From: Angomonas deanei
Lineage: Eukaryota > Euglenozoa > Kinetoplastea > Trypanosomatida > Trypanosomatidae
Direction of reading: 5' to 3'
Assembly: GCA_903995115.1 (NCBI GenBank)
Contig: LR877149.1
Coordinates: forward strand, 1 to 64,000
Length of the DNA: 64,000 nt
In this document: one piece after another, positions 31,152-42,411 of the stretch
Numbering within the stretch: position 1 is the stretch's first letter
How the letters are laid out: each line of letters starts with the position of its first letter
The notes under the pieces: model-generated
Told to the model about the DNA's origin: nothing
Database searches by the model: none
Seen by the model: the letters and a program-made list of their open reading frames with translations, nothing else
Translations under genes and position numbers: made by a program

Positions 31152-32252
31152 CTAGAAATCAATGGATAGACTCGAGGGACAGTCCTTCGGTCGTTTACCA
31201 CGAGGAACACGAGTACCAGAAACGGACACGCTTTCCAGTTTTAGCAGCCCTGGGAGGCCCTCTAGACTGCTTAACTTTTTGCAGTCAAATACGTAGAGTT
31301 CACACAGCGCCACACAGCCGGCCAGATCCCGAATTTGCCCCACGCCGCTATATTTAGCATTGAGATGTCTGAGGTTTGCCAGTCCCGAAAGACCATCAAG
31401 CGAGGCTAGATCGCTGCAGAAGCTTACGTCTAACGCCTACAGCGCCACGCAACCATTCAGATATTCCATACTCTCTATTCCAGTTCGGCTGGCAAACACG
31501 AGTTTCAAGTTCCGCAGCCCGCTCAGCCCAGTGAGCGAGGTTAGATTTCCGCAATCACCCACGTTCATGGGCTCCAGCAGTGCGCACTCTTTGAGAAAAT
31601 CAACAGCTGTGACATTGCAGGCGCTCAACGAGGTCTTCCCAACGCCTCCGCTGAGGTCGATTCGCGGCAACCGGGGGCGCATGCAGTCGTAAGGTTGGGG
31701 CAAGTGTGAGGAGGACTAAAGCCGAATGCGCCGCTGCAGCCGAACAAAAGCACTATTCTCAGCCGCCCAAGTCTTGCCAATGTCTGTAAAGTCTCCAGTT
31801 GACAGTAATTTAGCAAAACCTCCTCCGACCGCCTCAAAAGCGCGGCGAAAGGTAGAAGAGAGTTCACCTTCCTAATGTTCAACCTTGTTTTTGTCGAGTG
31901 TCCTGGAAAACTTTTCCCACGCGGGAATGTGTTTGAGAGACGCCTCGCCGTCGAACTTGACGCCAATATGCGGCGCATAGGGGTTACGCTCCTTCGCCAG
32001 CCACCACTGCGCGTCCTCCAGTAGAGTTACTTCCGGTGAATTCACCTGAAACAGGCAGCGCACTGTATAGTCGTCAGAGGTGACGTAACATGCAAGCACA
32101 CCTTGTTTGTGTCGTTCTCCACACTCTCTGGCATGAGAATTAACACTTGCCAGCGCGAGTGGGGGGTGACCCCTTGAAGTATTCGGTAAAATGGGAAATG
32201 TGATGAAACAAAGACATGCATAACAGTAAACTGGCGAAAGAAAGATAAACAA
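31152..32252 (-). pseudogene. LRR gene relic 3
   Basis: Four successive minus-strand pieces in changing frames. The first is the family N-terminal domain (HPPLALASVNSHARECGERHKQGVLACYVTS, at 32.1 kb). Then come NVGDCGNLTSLTGLSGLRNL, a stop near 31437, and finally FDCKKLSSLEGLPGLLKLESV with an ending like the 901-residue protein. Both ends of the gene survive, with only about five LRRs between them and at least three frame changes. Decayed member of the 15-21 kb family, in the same orientation. Confidence 0.75.
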
Positions 32253-32738
32253 AACTTAAACAATGAGAAAAAAAAATGGGGATCAGTTTTACTTCCCATG
32301 AATTCACACCGTCCACACTTTTTTCTGAAAAAAAAAAAAATGACAATGTGTTTATCCTTTTTTTTTTTTTTTTTTCACGAGGGACAACCCCCTCCCATCC
32401 GAGGAGTCGCCTTCTCCTGTTGTTCCGCTAACCCTCAACCCCTCCCAGTGTGTCATCAATCGTCTTTTTTTAATGCACTACGAATGCGGGAACCGTTTCT
32501 CGAAAAGGGTTATTTTGGGGTCGTCATTTCATGTTAAGGTTGCACGAAAAGTCTTTTGTGTATGGAGAAAATGAGAGAGAGGGAAAGAAATAGGGATGCA
32601 GACATTGGGCCGATAATAAACCAACACGACACTGGAGGGGGGATCCCTGGCAACCATACAGAGAGAGAGTGTGCTTTATATGTCACTTCAACAACAATTA
32701 TTGCAAAAAAAAAAAAGGGGGGTGCTTATTTCTATAGA
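32253..32738. other. Boundary between subtelomeric families and core genes
   Basis: About 485 bases with A and T homopolymers (17-18 T at about 32358-32375). No gene is seen. The right part is probably the 3' UTR of the nucleoporin gene. Confidence 0.5.
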
Positions 32739-35176
32739 TTAAAACCGTGGATTAGTGGAGTACCAAATTTCGGACAATTTAGTCAAGGTAGGCGGGAAAG
32801 CTCCACTCGTAGACCCGCTTGCGCAGCATTTTCTGTACCACTGAAGAATAATATAAACCTGTGTCTTTATGCGATTGAATTGATCCTCGCTACTAGTTTG
32901 GCCCGCACTACTGCCATACGGGTTAAAGTAGGAGAGAAGGTGATTGGCGCTCTCGGCAAATAGGTTTAATATACAAGACATACCCGTTATCACGCTGGAA
33001 GAGCACGACTGGTACTTCATCACGCAATCGCTGACTTCTTGCTCCGATGTGGGGATGAATGGTAGTCTAAACACCGTCTCGTAGCATTGCTGGTGACTCA
33101 AATTGTTGTACAAGTCATATGCCGTCACCATCGTCAATACACAGTCCCACTCCCCTCTGTCGCTGGGGGAGACCAAATTGCCCACCTTGTCCATCGCCAC
33201 CTTTGCCGCCCCAACATCGCACTGAATGTCTCTCACCGCCTCCGGTCCGGACTGCAACGCAATCGCCACAGCGGGCACCAGCACATGGAGCGCGTTGTGA
33301 AGATACTGCCGGACATTATGCTCCTCTTCCTTCATGACCGCCTGGTTTGTCAGCACAAGCCACACGTGGATGGCGACATAGTAGAGTAGCTGGCTGGCCG
33401 CCCTCTCCGCAACCGTGCACATGACCTGTCTTAGCACAGAGTCCGTGTATAGGCGATTCATAAGTAGTGGCCCAGACTCATAGGGAAATCCGCGGCGTCC
33501 GAAAAGGGCGTGAAAGTTATCTCCGGTAAGGCAATACAGAATGAAAAACTCTGTCAAATTCAACTTTTGGTAATAACTAAAAATCGACGAGCCCGTCGTG
33601 TGGTCTCCCGTCTTGATAAGTGTGGAGCAGTACAGCCTCATGTGGTACTCCAGGTTAATGGTGTTTTCTTGAGGAACCCCAATTTTCAACTGTCCAGCCC
33701 TGTGAAAACACAATAGCATGTGGAGGCCATCGACAGCGGTGACTTTCTTGCTCAGTAAGTGTAGTACGGCGGTACAAGGGAGGCCGGCGTGGAAAAAAAA
33801 AGGAGCAAAAACAAGTATTCATTTTCTTTGAAACTGCCCAGCAAGCTGTGTGCATCATTCTTGACGATTTTCTGTAGAGTCGACAAGGAGTGGATGGACT
33901 TGACCCTCCCCTGCACCTCTACGCCACGAACGCAGCACAGCCGCATCCACAGGTTGTCCTCCACGCACTGGCCCATCTCGCTACACAGTGTTGTCATCAC
34001 CCGAAGCGGGTCTTTGGTGGTGTCGTCGATGTGGCCGGACAGCAGTAGGAACAGCACCGCCTTCCGGAAGAGATCGTTTTCTGTCTGGCTATCTCGATAG
34101 AGATCCAGCACATCCATCTTCGGAGGCGCCTTGCTGCGCTGCAAAGGCGTGCTGTTCGCCAGGTCGGAGAGTGCCAGGATGAGAGAATTGCTCCCTACTT
34201 CTTTGGCGCACTCCGCCGCCGCGTCGTACCTTCCCACCAGCATGCACTGGAAGATGGCGCGCCACGGCCCCGAGCTCCCATACGAACACTTGATCAAAGA
34301 AAGAACGTTTTCCATGGACAGGTGACCAACGTCCCCGTCACTGGTGGCGTGTCCAACCGCCGAGAGAAGCCGCCGAAGCGCTAGCTTCTCCAGTGAGGCC
34401 CGACTGCTGCTCACATAGCTCATCTCGTCCGCCGCGTTGCCTTCGCCCAGGATGGGCTGGAGAATGTTGGACACCACACGCCAGAGACTGTTCATTTGTG
34501 AATGGGTAGGGAATGTGAACTCAATGGTCTGCGCGATGGAGGTAAAATCGGTCAGCCACTGCAGAGAGTCTTTCTCCTCCACGATGACAGCAAAAGACGC
34601 AATTTTCTGTAGTACCGACTTCTCTGCGTCGGACCCGCCATGAGGGATTCCCTCGATTCCCCCACTTCCAGGGCCACTCCGAACCAGCTCAGACAAACCG
34701 TTCACATTCGGTGCTCCGCCGACATTGACAGATAGCTCGCCAGAGAGCCACAGTGAAAACGAATTATACATGGCCGACTCTAACGGTTCGGAACTGATCT
34801 TGTTCTGTATTTGCAAATGCAACTCGTCCTCGATGCAACGCATGTGCGCCTCGCGTAAATGGTGTATTATGGTGTGTGGGTCCTCGTCATTGTTGCTTTG
34901 ATCACGTGAGGGCTGAGTGTTAAACGAACGGCCGCGGTTATTCAGCGACTGATGGATCGCAAACTGCTGTTCTTTCAACTTTAAGGACGTAGTGGCATTG
35001 TGGTTTGCTGCCGACGACGAAGACGGTCTAGCATTCTCGAATGGAAGTAAAGTACCACCATTTAGCCGTTCTCTGACACGTGCTTCTATACCGTGGGTAC
35101 GGACCAGACTCTCCTCTGTGGGATTGCGGATGAACGCCCCTAGCATATTGTTGTTGGTTGGACGGGCACTATACAT
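32739..35176 (-). CDS. NUP96: Nucleoporin of the Nup93/Nic96 family
   Basis: Inner-ring scaffold nucleoporin, about 811 residues, close to the usual length. The first 460 residues run in one frame: a disordered N-terminus, then alpha-helical repeats such as WRAIFQCMLVGRYDAAAECAKEVG, matching the Nup93 WAMIYYCL block. The rest continues in another frame from the same point (FHAGLPCTAVLHLLSKKVTAVDGLHMLLCFHRAG, then INLEYHMRLYCSTLIKTG). The shift falls in a run of nine A on the plus strand (33793-33801). One missing base there restores a single frame, so this is most likely a homopolymer sequencing error. It is the first core gene after the subtelomeric families. Confidence 0.75.
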
Positions 35177-35333
35177 TAGAAAAGCCTTCTAATCAACTTT
35201 GCTACCTAACTTGTATCCACGGAAGAGAGGAAGTGAAAGAAAGACAGCTTTGCCATGGGGTGGTGCGAGTATTCACGCGTAGGGAGAGAGAGAAACAAAA
35301 ACAAAATTAGAAAGTGCAAATTAAAACAGAATA

Positions 35334-36939
35334 TCACTTTTTGGTAAATCGCACGCCGTCTTGTTTGCTCATTTGCTTTTTCGCCTTGAATAAGCCGACG
35401 CCCTCTTGGGTCAAATAGGACACTGTGTCATCCCCCTTTCGACTGATGGAGGAGAGCGCGTTACTCTCCACGTTGGTGTGTGCGGATTGAGAAACGGTTT
35501 TATTTTCGAGGCACTCAATGACGTTTTTCATTGCCCACGTAATGAGGTAATTGCCGTAGCACGCGACGATAAACTGCTCATTGTCGTCAAACTTGGCTTC
35601 GCGAAACTGGGACTGGCCCATCACCTGATCCTGCTGTAGCGAAGGTAACAGTTTGAGTGGGGTTGGCTTGTCAGGGCCCATTCCCTTCACAAACCCGTTA
35701 TAACGCTCACCGTCGCGTAAGTAATCTGTTGTGAGAATGACAAAGAAAGTGGTCGCAAGTGGCAACAAGATACTTTCCATCTTTTGTGAGGTCTAGGAAG
35801 CGCACGGGTGTTTTCAAATCGAGGAGGGTCTTCGCCGTTTTGGGAAAGTACTTTCCGTCGGGTTTCCGGCTGCCAGGTGGGCCCGAATAAAGGCGGATGG
35901 CCCCGTTGTTGTCCCCAATCGCCAGGTGTCCTTTGTCGGATGTTGCGTGGCAAGTAAAAGTACCCTTTAACGACGAGAGGGCGTAATCCCGGGCGGACTT
36001 GCCGGCCTCGTAAATCGCACACCGCGTCGGGTCCATTCGTGTGTCAATACTGAAGGCGCAGTTTTTGGACAAGCAGGTAAGGAGGGTCGGGTTCATCTCA
36101 GAAGAGTGGTACGAATAGGTGGTATACAGAATGTCCCTCTCTTCTGGAGCCTCGTACTCCTGCACCACCGCCTTGCGCTCCAGGTCCACGTGTTGCAAAC
36201 TGCTGCCGCCACCAAAGAGAAGCAAGTTGCGCTCCGCCGGGTCGAGAAGGGCGCCAGTAAAGCCTTTTCTAGCCTTCTCCACCTCCAGCACAACAAGACC
36301 TTCCTCGTCCTCCACAAATCCACTTTCGTTATACCGATGCGCCTGAATGGAAAGATTCTCCTTTTCGCCCGGCCTCAGAACCAGCGCCAGGTTAAACTGT
36401 ATCGCGTCGGCGAAGCACACGTTGCCCCGGCCGGTCTTCGCTACCCCGTTGCTTTCGGGGGTCAAGGCATAAACCGGCTCCTCCGCAGTGTCTTTTGGCA
36501 GCTGCTGGGACGCTGTGTCCTTCATGTATTGGTACCACTCGTCGCTGGTATCCACCACATCCGTATTCGTGTACAGACTGTAGGTGACCTGATTGAATAA
36601 TGTCTTGAACACCTCCACTTTCTCCTGCGCGGTTGTCATACCCTCCGGGGCGAACATTTGAAATGCAAAACCCTCAACGGTATCCTCCACCAGGGCGGTC
36701 CAGTGGACACTCTGATTCTCGAGAGAGTAACGCAGGAATGAGTTGGGGCGGAGCGGTTGAGACATGGCCTCCTCCTCGCTTTCCAGTATAACCAATCTGT
36801 AGTCCAGCGGAGCCTTTTTGACAAGAATAATTTCAAATGTATTCTTGTCCCCAAGAGGCTCGTAAGAGAGCGTCTCTGGATCCTCTAGCTCGAAAAGAGT
36901 CCCCTCACTACGGAAAAGCACTTTTTCTTCCTTGGACAT
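35334..36939 (-). CDS. VID27: VID27-like protein
   Basis: About 534 residues, member of the VID27 family (vacuolar import and degradation in yeast; role in trypanosomes unknown). The N-terminal half holds a PH-like part (LDYRLVILESEEEAMSQPLRP, YSLENQSVHWTAL). From about 230 comes the VID27 beta-propeller-like C-terminal domain (LFGGGSSLQHVDLERKAVVQEY, ATSDKGHLAIGDNNGAIRLYS, PVRFLDLTKDGKYLVATC). The frame changes at about 35745-35755: VATCDHF in one frame continues as FVILTTDYLRDGERYNGFVKG in the next, an extra base if read as one gene. All family blocks are preserved on both sides, so an assembly indel is more likely than decay. Confidence 0.7.
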
Positions 36940-37188
36940 CTGGCAAATATTAGAACACTACTTCCTACAAGGGCAACACAGAAAAAAAAGAAAAAAGAAA
37001 GAGAGAATAAAATGAACATCAATCGTAACAAAAAAGGGGGGGCATCAAGCAACCAATATTTCATAAATAATAAAAAATACAAAGAATAAATAGATGTATA
37101 TGTGCATTACCGCCGTGGCGTTAGCTTCGTTTCGTTGCTTATTAGTGTTGTTATCAGGGGAAGAATATGAAAAAAAAGAAAAGAAGAA

Positions 37189-39465
37189 CTAGGCATCGAA
37201 CTCTGAAAACTGTAACGGTTTGATTTTCGTGCTGTTTTCTTTCCGCTTTTCCGCCCAGTCTCTTGTTAGTTTGCGCTGTTTTTGGACCACCATACTATGA
37301 TATCGTTCGTCGTGTTCCACCTCTACCCTCTGTCGCTTTCGTCGTGAATTGTCCGTGAAGGATGTTGTGCCTTTGCGATTGTCTCGGGAGAGCACCCTAT
37401 CCTCCTTAATGTACTGCTGGAGCTCCCGTTGAACCTCTTTTGGACTCTTATCAATGCCAAAGCTGTGCGCGACGTGGCCGAGGTGTAAATCCTCGTTAAA
37501 GTACGCATTCTTGATCTCCCGCGGAAGACCCGCGTAGGCCCGCACGTAGGACTGATAAGCAAAGAAGGCAATGCGCTGCAACGAGTCCGTCGCCCCCTCG
37601 TCATTGTCCCTCCCCATCACGAGTCGACAAATCGCCCGTTCTAACGTGGCGGTGCTGTGGGGCCAAAAGTGGTTCGATTTGGTATCCAACTTTGTCAAGT
37701 AGAAGAGGAAGCGCTCATACTTCCTCTCCGTCATGCTGTCCTCCCCTTTGTTCTCGGACTGAATTTGAGAGTGAATAAAATTGGTGAGGTAGGACGCGTA
37801 TCCCACCTGCGTTGGGGCGAGAAAAAGGATGGAGTCTCCGCTGTTCCCAATACGTGCCGTGCGCCCTATTCGGTGGATATAACTGGTGGGGTCGGTAGGC
37901 GGGTCGTAGTGAACGATCCAGTCTATGCGCGGCATGTCGAGACCACGGGCGGCCACGTCGGTGCAGAGTAAAACCCCCTTATTGGTTGGTAAGTGAGTGT
38001 TAGAACCGTGCTTAAAGGCGTTAAACACAGACGCCCGGTCGGTTTGGGTCATGTTACCGTGTAGTTTGAATACATTCACGTCAATGAACCCGTCCCCTTT
38101 CCCTCCCATCTGTGGCGTTGGCTCCTCGTCCGCATCGCTGGCGTCCTCCTCCGCGAACGTGACAATCTCCTCCTCCTCGTTATGGATGTGCTGGTTCGCC
38201 TTTTCCACCATCTTCTTCACGCCCTTCGAGTGTGACCTCCGCACCTTGGTACGTCCACTTAGCGTCGACGACTGCTTAAACGGGTTTTTAATGCGGGAAA
38301 AGACATAGTAGAGAAACTCCGCCGCGTCCGCTGTGCTCACAAAAACAATGATCTTTTCAGCGCCAGAGTCCAGTTGGGCGCGGATAAAGCTAAAAAGCAC
38401 AGCAAGGCGGTGCTTCACCGGAACGGCGACAAAGTTTTGCCTCAGCTTGGCCGGAATCGAGAACGTGTCCTCCGTCTCCCCTATCCGCCGAACGTTTTGA
38501 CGCAGGGCGAAATGGGACAACCGTTCGACTCCGTCCGTAATAGTGGCAGACACCAACACGCGCTTCACATTCTTAAAGTTGGGGCATTTCTCGGGGAGGA
38601 TTCCCATTATTTCACGAATGGCCTTTTCAAAGCCCAAATCGAGTAGGCGGTCGGCCTCGTCCATTACGATGGTCTCCAATCGGCTGAGTGTAAAGCACGT
38701 GGTGGACTTTAGATGATCGAGCAGCCGACCGGGGGTGCACACCAGCAGGTGGATGCCTTTCCGAAGTCGCGCCTTTTCCTTGTGCCTATTTTCACCGCCG
38801 TGTACGCCACCGACGGTAAGAAATTGGGCACAGCGGAGAAGAACGGTGCAGGTGTGCACGACCTGAAGAATCAGCTCGCGGGTGGGGGACATGATGATGC
38901 ACACCGTCCCGACGTCTCGGTTGATGGGGTTGGAGTCGCACTCCTTCAAAATGCGGTGTACGGTCGGCAAAACATACGCCAGAGTCTTTCCGCTTCCAGT
39001 TTCGCTGCGGATGAGAACATCGCTTGTTTGGTCCACCATGGACCCCCAACACAACTGCTGAATGCGGGTTAAAGACTCAATTTTCATCGCATCCGTCAGA
39101 GGACGAAGCAGCTTCGGGTGTACCAGCTCGTTGAGAGGGGGCAACTCTTTCAGGTCACTGCTGCTCTCCGCCGTGAAATGACTGGTGTTACTTTTTTCTG
39201 ACGGCTTTGTCTTTAATGTCTTCTTCACGACCGCGGCAGTGGACACCTTGGGGGCCTCTTTTGTGGTGCTAACTTTAGTGGCGGAGTGGTCCGCCTTTGG
39301 AAGAGGGGAGTCAGCAGGAACTGTGGCGGGTGGTGCCGGAAATTCTGGAGGGGCGCTCACTCTATTGATAGCGTCAAGAAGAGAAGCACTGCCGCCAGCG
39401 AGCTTTGTTAGTGCATTTTGCTCCTCGTCCCTCGACCCTAAGCCAGACACATTAAGAAACGACAT
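37189..39465 (-). CDS. DDX31: DEAD-box RNA helicase, DDX31/Dbp7-like
   Basis: 758 residues from the ATG at 39465 (the frame opens two codons earlier at a TTG). Full DEAD-box motif set: SETGSGKT (I), PTREL (Ia), GVHGG, CTPGRLLDHL (Ib), DEADRLLDLGFE (II), SATI (III), CTDVAARGLDMPRIDWIVHYD (V), HRIGRTAR (VI). An acidic-basic insert between the RecA domains (HIHNEEEEIVTFAEEDASDADEE) and the DDX31/Dbp7-type C-terminal extension (a VRAYAGLPREIKNAYF-like block) distinguish it from eIF4A-like helicases. Expected role is large ribosomal subunit assembly in the nucleolus. The N-terminus (about 110 residues) is low-complexity. Confidence 0.85.
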   Translation of the reverse strand: MSFLNVSGLGSRDEEQNALTKLAGGSASLLDAINRVSAPPEFPAPPATVPADSPLPKADHSATKVSTTKEAPKVSTAAVVKKTLKTKPSEKSNTSHFTAESSSDLKELPPLNELVHPKLLRPLTDAMKIESLTRIQQLCWGSMVDQTSDVLIRSETGSGKTLAYVLPTVHRILKECDSNPINRDVGTVCIIMSPTRELILQVVHTCTVLLRCAQFLTVGGVHGGENRHKEKARLRKGIHLLVCTPGRLLDHLKSTTCFTLSRLETIVMDEADRLLDLGFEKAIREIMGILPEKCPNFKNVKRVLVSATITDGVERLSHFALRQNVRRIGETEDTFSIPAKLRQNFVAVPVKHRLAVLFSFIRAQLDSGAEKIIVFVSTADAAEFLYYVFSRIKNPFKQSSTLSGRTKVRRSHSKGVKKMVEKANQHIHNEEEEIVTFAEEDASDADEEPTPQMGGKGDGFIDVNVFKLHGNMTQTDRASVFNAFKHGSNTHLPTNKGVLLCTDVAARGLDMPRIDWIVHYDPPTDPTSYIHRIGRTARIGNSGDSILFLAPTQVGYASYLTNFIHSQIQSENKGEDSMTERKYERFLFYLTKLDTKSNHFWPHSTATLERAICRLVMGRDNDEGATDSLQRIAFFAYQSYVRAYAGLPREIKNAYFNEDLHLGHVAHSFGIDKSPKEVQRELQQYIKEDRVLSRDNRKGTTSFTDNSRRKRQRVEVEHDERYHSMVVQKQRKLTRDWAEKRKENSTKIKPLQFSEFDA

Positions 39466-39647
39466 TTTCAACAGATCAAAAATGCTGTATTCTATTCTTC
39501 AATGCAACAAACAAAAAGAAAGGAGGGGGAAAATGATTTGACTACCATGCGGCCTATTATGACGATAAAGGTTAACCGCCGAGAACAGGAAAATAATAGT
39601 GTTGGCTCAGCAACAAGCTTGGGCAACCGAGTTTGAACGGAATACCG

Positions 39648-39863
39648 CTAATCCACCTTCTTCGATAGTTTCGTCTTATATCCCATCTCAGCCATGAGAC
39701 CCTCACGAAGAAGTGCCCGTTGATCTGCTCGTTGCTTCACATTGTATAGGCGTAAACCAATCATGAATATTCCTAAGATAACAAACGCGATCCACCCTTG
39801 CTCGACTACCAATGAAAATGTAGAGTCGTCGGAGTGGGCGGAGGTTGGGGATTGACGTGGCAT
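39648..39863 (-). CDS. Small single-pass membrane protein
   Basis: 71 residues from an ATG. Ser/Thr-rich N-terminus, one hydrophobic segment at about 24-41 (GWIAFVILGIFMIGLRLY), then a basic tail (QRADQRALLREGLMAEMGYK). Pyrimidine-rich sequence on the coding strand immediately upstream (T-run at about 39907-39920) fits a trans-splice site. Not recognised; an ER or mitochondrial membrane microprotein is plausible. Confidence 0.55.
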   Translation of the reverse strand: MPRQSPTSAHSDDSTFSLVVEQGWIAFVILGIFMIGLRLYNVKQRADQRALLREGLMAEMGYKTKLSKKVD

Positions 39864-40071
39864 GTGTGTACTTCTTTACGAATAGACTTTCCGTGCAGAC
39901 CGGGGGAAAAAAAAAAAAGAGGTGGGATAAGGAGAGAAAAGTGAAGCGGGAAAATCGAGTGCGAATCACTGGTTTCAACCAGAGGGAAAAAAAAAGAAAA
40001 GAGAGACGCCGGGGGAGTACAGAAAGCACTGTTTTTGAATTAGTCGTGTGCTGTTCGCTTCATTAAGTAAC

Positions 40072-40872
40072 TTAACTTCTCTCCGCTTGATAAGAGAAGA
40101 GGGATGAAAAAAGACGTGTCGCTGTAAACAGAATGAAAAATACAATAATAGGATAGTACTTTTCAAAGAAAGACTGCGAAAGGGAGCTCCTCCGAGAAAA
40201 GCGCACCGTCACGTAACCACTTTCCGCGCTACTGTCAGTTGGGGAAGACTCCACCTGCCGACCGCGACGCTTCCGTCCGACGGACTCTGACGCGGTGGTC
40301 GACGCCTGTGGGGGTGCGCATTCTTCAAAACTGTCCTTCGCAAAAAAAGTAATCTCCATATACTGAATGGCATCCTTTCTGCGGAACGGCTTTGCGTCAC
40401 TCTCGAGGGCCGCCGATCCCACTGTGCGAAGCGTAATCCCGCTTTCCGCGGAGCAGTCCTTTAGTTTTGGGGTTTTCGAAAGTGGACCCGTATACTGTCG
40501 CAGCCGTGTGATTTTCATCTTATCGTCGGAAGACGGTCGATCGGGTGTCGGTATGTCGTTTGAGCTTTCATGACACAACTGGTAAAAAAGAGACGCCTGT
40601 TCGGCCCCGGCAACGGAGAGTAGGCCGGTCAAGTCAAGTGCTCCCTCTGGAGAGTGTGTGACCTTTGTAATTTTGCCATTCTCCCAGTGAATCGCGGCGG
40701 ACTCCCCGAACGTTAAATTCCCCGATAGCACGCCAGCGACGCAGGGGGCATGCAACTCCACACTCCACTCCCCGCCGAGATGGTCAACGATATTGGTGGG
40801 AAAACTCACCTCTGCGCCAAAGCAGAGCGTTCCCAGAAGCACAATGGCAAGCAAAACGCCGCGGTAAGCCAT
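40072..40872 (-). CDS. EMC10-like type I membrane protein
   Basis: 266 residues. Signal peptide at 1-20 (MAYRGVLLAIVLLGTLCFG), a luminal domain of about 130 residues with three or four cysteines, a low-complexity Ser-rich linker, and a C-terminal membrane segment at about 242-259 (YYPIIVFFILFTATRLFS). The SQSFFEKYYPIIVFF block and the overall plan resemble ER membrane protein complex subunit 10, whose C-terminus has SFFAKYW before its TM. The luminal domain match is weak, so the assignment is tentative. An alternative is a lineage-specific ER membrane protein. Confidence 0.55.
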   Translation of the reverse strand: MAYRGVLLAIVLLGTLCFGAEVSFPTNIVDHLGGEWSVELHAPCVAGVLSGNLTFGESAAIHWENGKITKVTHSPEGALDLTGLLSVAGAEQASLFYQLCHESSNDIPTPDRPSSDDKMKITRLRQYTGPLSKTPKLKDCSAESGITLRTVGSAALESDAKPFRRKDAIQYMEITFFAKDSFEECAPPQASTTASESVGRKRRGRQVESSPTDSSAESGYVTVRFSRRSSLSQSFFEKYYPIIVFFILFTATRLFSSLFSYQAERS

Positions 40873-41046
40873 GTCGTTCCTAAAGTTATAATGCTAATTG
40901 TTTATGAAAAAAAAGAAAAAAACAGGGAAAAGAAGATACGCAACAGTGGACTCGACAAACCTCGTAGGTAAAAAAATAAAAAAAAAGGGGTGGAGTACCT
41001 GTTTCCCGAGAAGCAACTTTGCTGCAGCAGACGCAAGAGGAGCATT

Positions 41047-42006
41047 CTAGTCATTTTTGGTCTTGTAAAATTCACCCTTCTCAACCATGTCAAAGCCAAC
41101 CCCGAAAAACTCTTCCTCCAGTTGACTCTTTTTGGCTTCCACCTCCGCCTGTTGGTTCAAGTAATCCGAAAGGGAATCGCGAGTCTGCTTGGCGTTTGTA
41201 AAGCTCGGCAGCAGAGACGAAAAATACTTTGTTTTGGTCTGAAATGGTTTCCAGTCTCGCGGTCGTCTCGCCCCTTTTGGTAGCAGACCAGGATGTTCGT
41301 TCATGTCCTTTATCCGTTGACTAGAGGGTTGGCCGCCATGTGACCCACAACACACAAAGTGAGCCCCATGCCTGGTCCTACCGACTGTACAGCTGTTAAA
41401 TCGCCACCGCATGTGGTCGACTAAGGCGCGGTCGAGGTGCAAAGGGGAAGACGAGAACACAATGAGCTCACCCCTCTCGTCTCTCAGGAAAACGGAACCC
41501 ACCGTGATGCAATCGGTCAATGCCGCATGCCCGCCCTCGCTTTCCAGTACAACAAAGTCAAAAGAGCCCGGCTGGAAAATGAGCCGAAGATGGTTGTTGA
41601 ATTCGTAATCCACCTTGCCGCTCAGCTGTGGTGTGCGCGTATCGCGTCGTGATTCTCTCATGCCAACTACACGTGCAAACTGCGCGAGTGACTGGATCGT
41701 CATCGAAACCGCAGATACCTCACTCAGGTCGCTGCTGCATTTCTCATTCAATGACACGATCTTCATCGGGTCCTCCTCTTTTTGTGTGCACTCCCCCAAT
41801 TGATGTTGGAGGAAGGCGCCCTTCGCCCCAAACTTGGATAAACTGTCCAAACTGCACTTGGCGTTTGTGATATCACTCTTCGACAGCCAGTCCACAATCG
41901 TCTGGGGAGCGCTGCACGCCACCAGAGACGCTTTCACCTGAGAAGGTACCAGCAACTTTCGCCTCGTTACCTCTCTGATTACACTTTCCGCTAGCGACAA
42001 TTTCAT
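41047..42006 (-). CDS. Conserved hypothetical protein
   Basis: 319 residues, ATG start. No signal peptide, no membrane segment, no motif I recognise. The N-terminal 60 residues look helical (LAESVIREVTRRKLLVP), a central beta-rich domain follows (HLRLIFQPGSFDFVVLES, GSVFLRDERGELIVFSS), and the C-terminal 40 residues are charged and helical (YLNQQAEVEAKKSQLEEEFFGVG). Spacing to its neighbours and an intact frame support a real gene. Confidence 0.65.
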   Translation of the reverse strand: MKLSLAESVIREVTRRKLLVPSQVKASLVACSAPQTIVDWLSKSDITNAKCSLDSLSKFGAKGAFLQHQLGECTQKEEDPMKIVSLNEKCSSDLSEVSAVSMTIQSLAQFARVVGMRESRRDTRTPQLSGKVDYEFNNHLRLIFQPGSFDFVVLESEGGHAALTDCITVGSVFLRDERGELIVFSSSPLHLDRALVDHMRWRFNSCTVGRTRHGAHFVCCGSHGGQPSSQRIKDMNEHPGLLPKGARRPRDWKPFQTKTKYFSSLLPSFTNAKQTRDSLSDYLNQQAEVEAKKSQLEEEFFGVGFDMVEKGEFYKTKND

Positions 42007-42411
42007 TCAACCGTTGGGGGAATTGGGAGAGAGTCCGCAATAGCGTTTGTGGGTTGTTGTTGCTTTTTATTCGCTTTATTATTGTATTGCTAAGAGTGCA
42101 AAAATAAAAAAAAGTCAGCTTGAATGAAAGTAAAATATACAAGAAAAAAAGGAGTCTTTTGCTTTCAAAAGCAAGTAGGTTTGTTTGTTTTTTTTATTTA
42201 AGCAGCACACTTTTCAATCCAAACGGTGGCAAGGGGATTTTCTTTGTCTTTTGATGAGTGGGTTAAATAAGTTTTCTCGCTTTCTTTCCTTTTTTTTTTT
42301 TTTTTTTGAGTGAGAATCATAATACTTTAATAATAAAAAAAAAAAAAAAAACAGACATGAACATACAAAAAAAAAAAAAAGAACGGAAAACAAGCACACG
42401 TTCTCACACTG
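42007..42411. other. Intergenic region with poly-T/poly-A tracts
   Basis: About 400 bases with A/T homopolymers (42291-42307, 42337-42351, 42367-42380). They are the presumed trans-splicing and polyadenylation signals between the two minus-strand genes. No gene is seen. Confidence 0.5.
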
